The position numbers were made by a program, and so were the translations under genes. This document shows, piece by piece, positions 7,987 through 10,061 of a stretch of DNA of 10,061 nucleotides; the stretch's first letter is position 1, and the number at the start of each line of letters is the position of its first letter. The notes beneath the pieces are model-generated. The model was given only the letters and a program-made list of their open reading frames with translations. It had not been told where the DNA came from and did no database searches. The stretch comes from Larix sibirica (Eukaryota; Streptophyta; Pinopsida; Pinales; Pinaceae): contig NWUY0300082975.1 in the NCBI GenBank assembly GCA_004151065.3, forward strand, positions 1 to 10,061, read 5' to 3'.

Positions 7987-8280
7987 ATCAGTGTGGAGGG
8001 CTTTGTTGTGGCATCCGCCACCCATTTATACTTGTGTCTTGTGTTGGTTACTATATTGTTGTGTTTTATGTTCAAGTGATAATCTTGGCTAAGTTTGGAA
8101 TGCAAAGACTTAACATAACACTCATCTTAAATTAACATAAGAATTGCATAAGTGTGGGTTGGGAAGGCGTAGTTTTCTGGAGAGCGCCCAAGATTGTCCC
8201 GCCCTTGGGAGGCTTCCAGGAAGTGTCGCACACCCTGGTAGACCACAGAAAAAGTGGGTGTGTGCTAGGACCATGACAGG

Positions 8281-8292
8281 TGGTATCAGAGC
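8281..8292 (+). promoter_or_regulatory. Primer-binding site for initiator tRNA-Met
   Basis: TGGTATCAGAGC is the standard plant LTR-retrotransposon primer-binding site, complementary to the 3' end of initiator tRNA-Met, where minus-strand cDNA synthesis starts. It lies two bases after the CA end of the LTR, the expected place. The match stops after 12 bases: the next base is A where C is usual. Confidence 0.85.
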
Positions 8293-8355
8293 AGGATTAC
8301 AATTGCAAATTGAAGGGCTTGCAGACAACTCTTCACCACTCTTCTTGTGAAAAGG

Positions 8356-8368
8356 TGGTATCAAAGCC
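8356..8368 (+). repeat. Second primer-binding-site-like sequence
   Basis: TGGTATCAAAGCC lies 75 bp after the first site, preceded by the same GG. It differs from the canonical TGGTATCAGAGCC by one base and carries the C that the first site lacks. It may be a duplicated primer-binding site or chance. Its flanks do not clearly repeat those of the first copy. Confidence 0.4.
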
Positions 8369-8584
8369 CATTTACTATGACAAGTTGCGAAGAGGTGGCT
8401 TTGAAGCATCTTTGTGGGTGCATATGAATGAGAGTTTTTCTGAAGGACATTGGTATATATCAAGGCGGTGATAGTGGTGTCGCATGCACGGTTGCGAGAG
8501 TCGACAGAGGTGTTCTATCGCAGAATATTGGATGCCTGCTAGAATAGTAATAGTGTCTTGGCAAGGTACTTGCGAACGAAGATC

Positions 8585-8644
8585 ATGGGAGATAGAACAA
8601 AGTGGACGAGTCCTTGTGAAGCACACCTGTCTTACATAGGATGA
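8585..8644 (+). CDS. Leader micro-ORF overlapping the Gag-like start (ATGA)
   Basis: A 19-codon frame reads MGDRTKWTSPCEAHLSYIG and ends in TGA at 8642-8644, overlapping the ATG of the next frame (8641-8643) as ATGA. It resembles nothing I recognise. It may be a chance upstream ORF, or the true Gag start shifted out of frame by an indel near 8640. Confidence 0.2.
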   Translation: MGDRTKWTSPCEAHLSYIG

Positions 8645-9015
8645 GTGTAGAAATGAAGGTAGCCACGAAGAGGTGTCTGTGCGACGAAGGGACCACAATT
8701 GGAAAAGTAGCACAAGGCAGTGCGAAAATGCTCAAGATGCTTGGAATGAATGGGTGTGCTTGTGAAGTGCGCCCGGGACAAGTGAAGTTTCGTTGGATGT
8801 CGGAGTGCCAAATTGACATCCCCACTTTGCGAAAAGCTGATGCCCAAGAAACGATGCAACAAGTAGTACGTAAAGAGGGCGAGTCATGGGAAGCTCTTGT
8901 TAGGGCCTCGAAGAACCGCTTGGATGAATTGAGGGGCAAGTTGACCCAGATGTTCCAGGAACATGAAGAATGTCGAATTGCTTCTTACGACAGACAAGAA
9001 TCTCAACGGTTGTAG
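8641..9015 (+). CDS. Gag-like N-terminal segment of the gypsy element, ending at TAG
   Basis: A 124-codon frame begins at ATG 8641, after an in-frame TGA at 8617, and ends with TAG at 9013. The first 55 residues are unrecognised and Cys-rich. From about residue 60 the chain is strongly helical and charged (KADAQETMQQVVRKEGESWE, RLDELRGKLTQMFQEHEE), like the coiled-coil start of many plant gypsy Gags. The same frame continues past the TAG in the same helical style (ELSDQ, RMARLESLLKTKD) into the zinc knuckle, so the TAG probably interrupts one Gag; CAG to TAG would explain it. The usual capsid core with its Trp-rich helices is not seen between PBS and knuckle, and only about 840 bp are available. 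The assignment rests mainly on position. Confidence 0.5.
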   Translation: MSVEMKVATKRCLCDEGTTIGKVAQGSAKMLKMLGMNGCACEVRPGQVKFRWMSECQIDIPTLRKADAQETMQQVVRKEGESWEALVRASKNRLDELRGKLTQMFQEHEECRIASYDRQESQRL

Positions 9016-9045
9016 GAGTTGTCAGACCAAGTTGTTCCTTGGAGG

Positions 9046-10061
9046 ATGGCCAGGTTGGAGTCCCTTCTTAAAACGAAGGATTCCCATGGGGGTACAACGC
9101 AGACGAAGCAATCGAAGCCATCAAAGAAGATAGCTTGTTATCTTTGCGGAGAGAACCACTTCATGAATAATTGTCCATTGAGGAGAAAGTTGGGCATTGG
9201 TTCGATTGAAGAGCAAGGTCAACTAACCATGAGGCTGGAAATGATGAGGTTGATTCAAGAACCTCAAACTTCAGATGAAGTTTCTGAAGCCATTAAGACA
9301 ATGAAGGCATGCCTTGATAAACCAATGGTGGATTGTGTTTTTGGACCCCAGGAAGACCAACATGAGTTGGGCTTCACAGATGTGATGATGAGTGGTTTGA
9401 AAATAGCTGCATTGGTGGATATTGGCTCCACTCGGAACTTTGTGAGAAGCAGAACTATGAAGTCTTTACACAGTAAGGCAGAAGTCAGTGAGCACGCCTT
9501 CAAAATGGTGAACTCAACTGAGAATCCGATGGAAGGAAGAGTTATAGTAGCTTCGGTGCGAATCGAAAATTGGCATGGAGGATTAGTTTTGGAAGTCATT
9601 CCACTAGATGATCATGCATTGATCTTGGGACAAGATTTCCTACGGATGACTGAGGCAGTTTTGGTACCATGCGCGGATCAATTACTATTCTTACACAACC
9701 TTGAAGCTTGGAGTATTCCGTTGACTAATAAAAGGAAGCTGGGGCGTAGACCACAATTGTCTTCGAGCGGAGTCATGGAGAAAATGTCTGATCGAGGCTT
9801 CGTCTCTAGATTTATTGGTGTGGGCATACACATGACAATCCAACACAATATACTTCAGCACATCCACAACACCAAGCGCTGTAAGAAAGAGTTGGCAAAT
9901 CTGAAAGATCTAGTAAAGAGCATCGAACATACCCTGATGCACATCCAGCAAAATCGACTGGCATTCAAAACAAACAAAGTTAAAGATACTACTTCAGTTG
10001 TCAACGGATGGCTTAATGAGTTGGATGATCGCCTCCTTGAAGCATCAGAAATGGTGCAATG
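9046..10061 (+). CDS. Gag zinc knuckle - retropepsin - RPW8-like fusion ORF (partial, open at window end)
   Basis: The frame is open from 9016 to the end of the window (348 codons); the first ATG is at 9046 and gives 338 residues. Residues 31-43 are a CCHC knuckle, CYLCGENHFMNNC (C-x2-C-x3-H-x4-C, the short-spaced form found in some plant gypsy Gags). About 105-215 is a retropepsin-like domain: LVDIGSTRNFV, with D125-I126-G127 where D-T/S-G is usual, a VNSTENPMEG turn, and EVIPLDDHALILGQDFL. Thr to Ile should abolish protease activity. A basic linker (KRKLGRR, about 229-235) follows. From M247 the chain reads GFVSRFIGVGIHMTIQ, CKKELANLKDLVKSIEHTL, then VNGWLNELDDRLLEASEMVQ. That fits the N-terminal RPW8 domain of RNL-type NLR immune proteins. 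Reverse transcriptase, expected after the protease, is absent from the visible part. The RPW8 call is from memory of the family. Confidence 0.75.
   Translation, partial: MARLESLLKTKDSHGGTTQTKQSKPSKKIACYLCGENHFMNNCPLRRKLGIGSIEEQGQLTMRLEMMRLIQEPQTSDEVSEAIKTMKACLDKPMVDCVFGPQEDQHELGFTDVMMSGLKIAALVDIGSTRNFVRSRTMKSLHSKAEVSEHAFKMVNSTENPMEGRVIVASVRIENWHGGLVLEVIPLDDHALILGQDFLRMTEAVLVPCADQLLFLHNLEAWSIPLTNKRKLGRRPQLSSSGVMEKMSDRGFVSRFIGVGIHMTIQHNILQHIHNTKRCKKELANLKDLVKSIEHTLMHIQQNRLAFKTNKVKDTTSVVNGWLNELDDRLLEASEMVQ
9136..9174 (+). other. CCHC zinc knuckle domain within the fusion ORF
   Basis: CYLCGENHFMNNC keeps all four zinc ligands. The spacing is three residues rather than four between the second Cys and His. 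It is preceded by a basic, Lys-rich stretch (TKQSKPSKK), typical of nucleocapsid RNA binding. Confidence 0.85.
9358..9690 (+). other. Retropepsin-like (gypsy aspartic protease) domain with lost catalytic Thr
   Basis: The order of motifs is that of the plant gypsy Gag-protease family: beta strand, LVD-x-G-S/A, VN-T/S turn, E-V-I-P-L-D-D and I/V-L-G-x-D-F-L, then a strand ending LLFLH. The catalytic triplet is GAT-ATT-GGC (9418-9426). ACT to ATT, a single C-to-T change, would account for the Ile. Confidence 0.8.
9784..10061 (+). other. RPW8-like N-terminal domain of an RNL-type resistance protein (partial)
   Basis: RPW8 domains are N-terminal helical bundles, often with a hydrophobic first helix, found on helper NLRs such as the ADR1 and NRG1 groups; they act at membranes in immune signalling. 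Here 92 residues are visible, starting at a Met that looks like a native RNL start (a second Met lies three codons upstream at 9775). They comprise a Gly-rich hydrophobic N-terminus, a first long amphipathic helix containing KRCKKELANLKDLVKSIEH, and a second with VNGWLNELDDRLLEAS. The usual Cys shortly after the last helix, NB-ARC and LRR would lie beyond the window. A plain CC domain or an unrelated helical protein is the alternative. Confidence 0.6.

Larger units (their letters stand above)
6946..8278 (+). mobile_element. Probable 5' LTR of a Ty3/gypsy retrotransposon
   Basis: The right end is fixed by the primer-binding site: CCATGACA ends at 8278, two bases before TGGTATCAGAGC. For the left end the best candidate is TGTAAGATCCTTGG at 6946. 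The reverse complement of the right end, TGTCATGGTCCTAG, matches it imperfectly with one gap, as LTR ends should. The segment is distinctly less AT-rich than the DNA to its left, holds no credible gene, and carries a TATA box (7528-7535), a second AT-rich TATA motif (7978-7986) and a 22-bp tandem repeat. The size of about 1.33 kb is normal for plant gypsy LTRs. The left boundary could be tens of bases off because the 3' LTR lies outside the window, so neither LTR comparison nor target-site duplication can be used. Short ORFs in this region are taken as chance. Confidence 0.6.

Noticed and set aside
7052-8135. Many overlapping short ORFs on both strands in the GC-richer stretch
   Set aside because: None has family resemblance, they overlap each other in all frames, and the region is explained as an LTR.
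8122-8939. Minus-strand ORFs of 112-118 codons opposite the leader and Gag region
   Set aside because: Antisense to the PBS and Gag-like frame, no recognisable motif.
9264-9599. Minus-strand ORF of 111 codons
   Set aside because: Exact antisense of the protease domain, which has clear motifs on the plus strand.
1-10061. tRNA, rRNA, CRISPR arrays, bacterial operons, organellar genes
   Set aside because: None seen on either strand; the content is that of plant nuclear repeats.

Overview
The window looks like nuclear DNA of a seed plant, probably a conifer or other gymnosperm. It is AT-rich and gene-poor, and it is built mostly from decayed LTR retrotransposons. No bacterial, organellar, rRNA, tRNA or CRISPR signal was seen. 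The conifer guess rests on the style of the repeats and on the resemblance of the last coding segment to conifer RPW8-type (RNL) resistance proteins; it is an inference from memory, not a database result.

Layout. (1) Positions 1-2518, minus strand: a Ty1/copia retrotransposon remnant (gag, zinc knuckle, protease, integrase, start of the integrase-RT linker) with many stops and several frameshifts; it runs off the left edge before RT. (2) 2519-4480: AT-rich non-coding DNA with a small hairpin, a 27-bp tandem duplication and a possible but unproven LTR (3413-4137). (3) 4490-6415: an imperfect direct duplication (about 4490-4859 and 5945-6330). Each copy carries a long imperfect inverted repeat like a foldback/MITE element, and a weak exon-like relic lies between the copies. 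(4) About 6946-8278: a probable long terminal repeat of a Ty3/gypsy element, with TATA boxes and 22-bp tandem repeats, followed directly by a primer-binding site matching initiator tRNA-Met. (5) 8641-10061, plus strand: the start of that element's coding region. A Gag-like helical segment ends in TAG. The same frame then stays open to the window end and encodes a CCHC zinc knuckle, a retropepsin-like domain and, with no stop or frameshift, a segment resembling the N-terminal RPW8 domain of an RNL immune receptor.

The most notable feature is this in-frame junction of a gypsy Gag/protease with an RPW8-like domain at about 9730-9785, where the linker to reverse transcriptase would be expected. 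It may be capture of an RNL gene by a retrotransposon, or an RNL gene whose 5' end now derives from a retroelement. The window stops inside the RPW8-like domain, so the NB-ARC, LRR, RT and 3' LTR cannot be seen. Most other open frames in the window are short chance ORFs or shadows.
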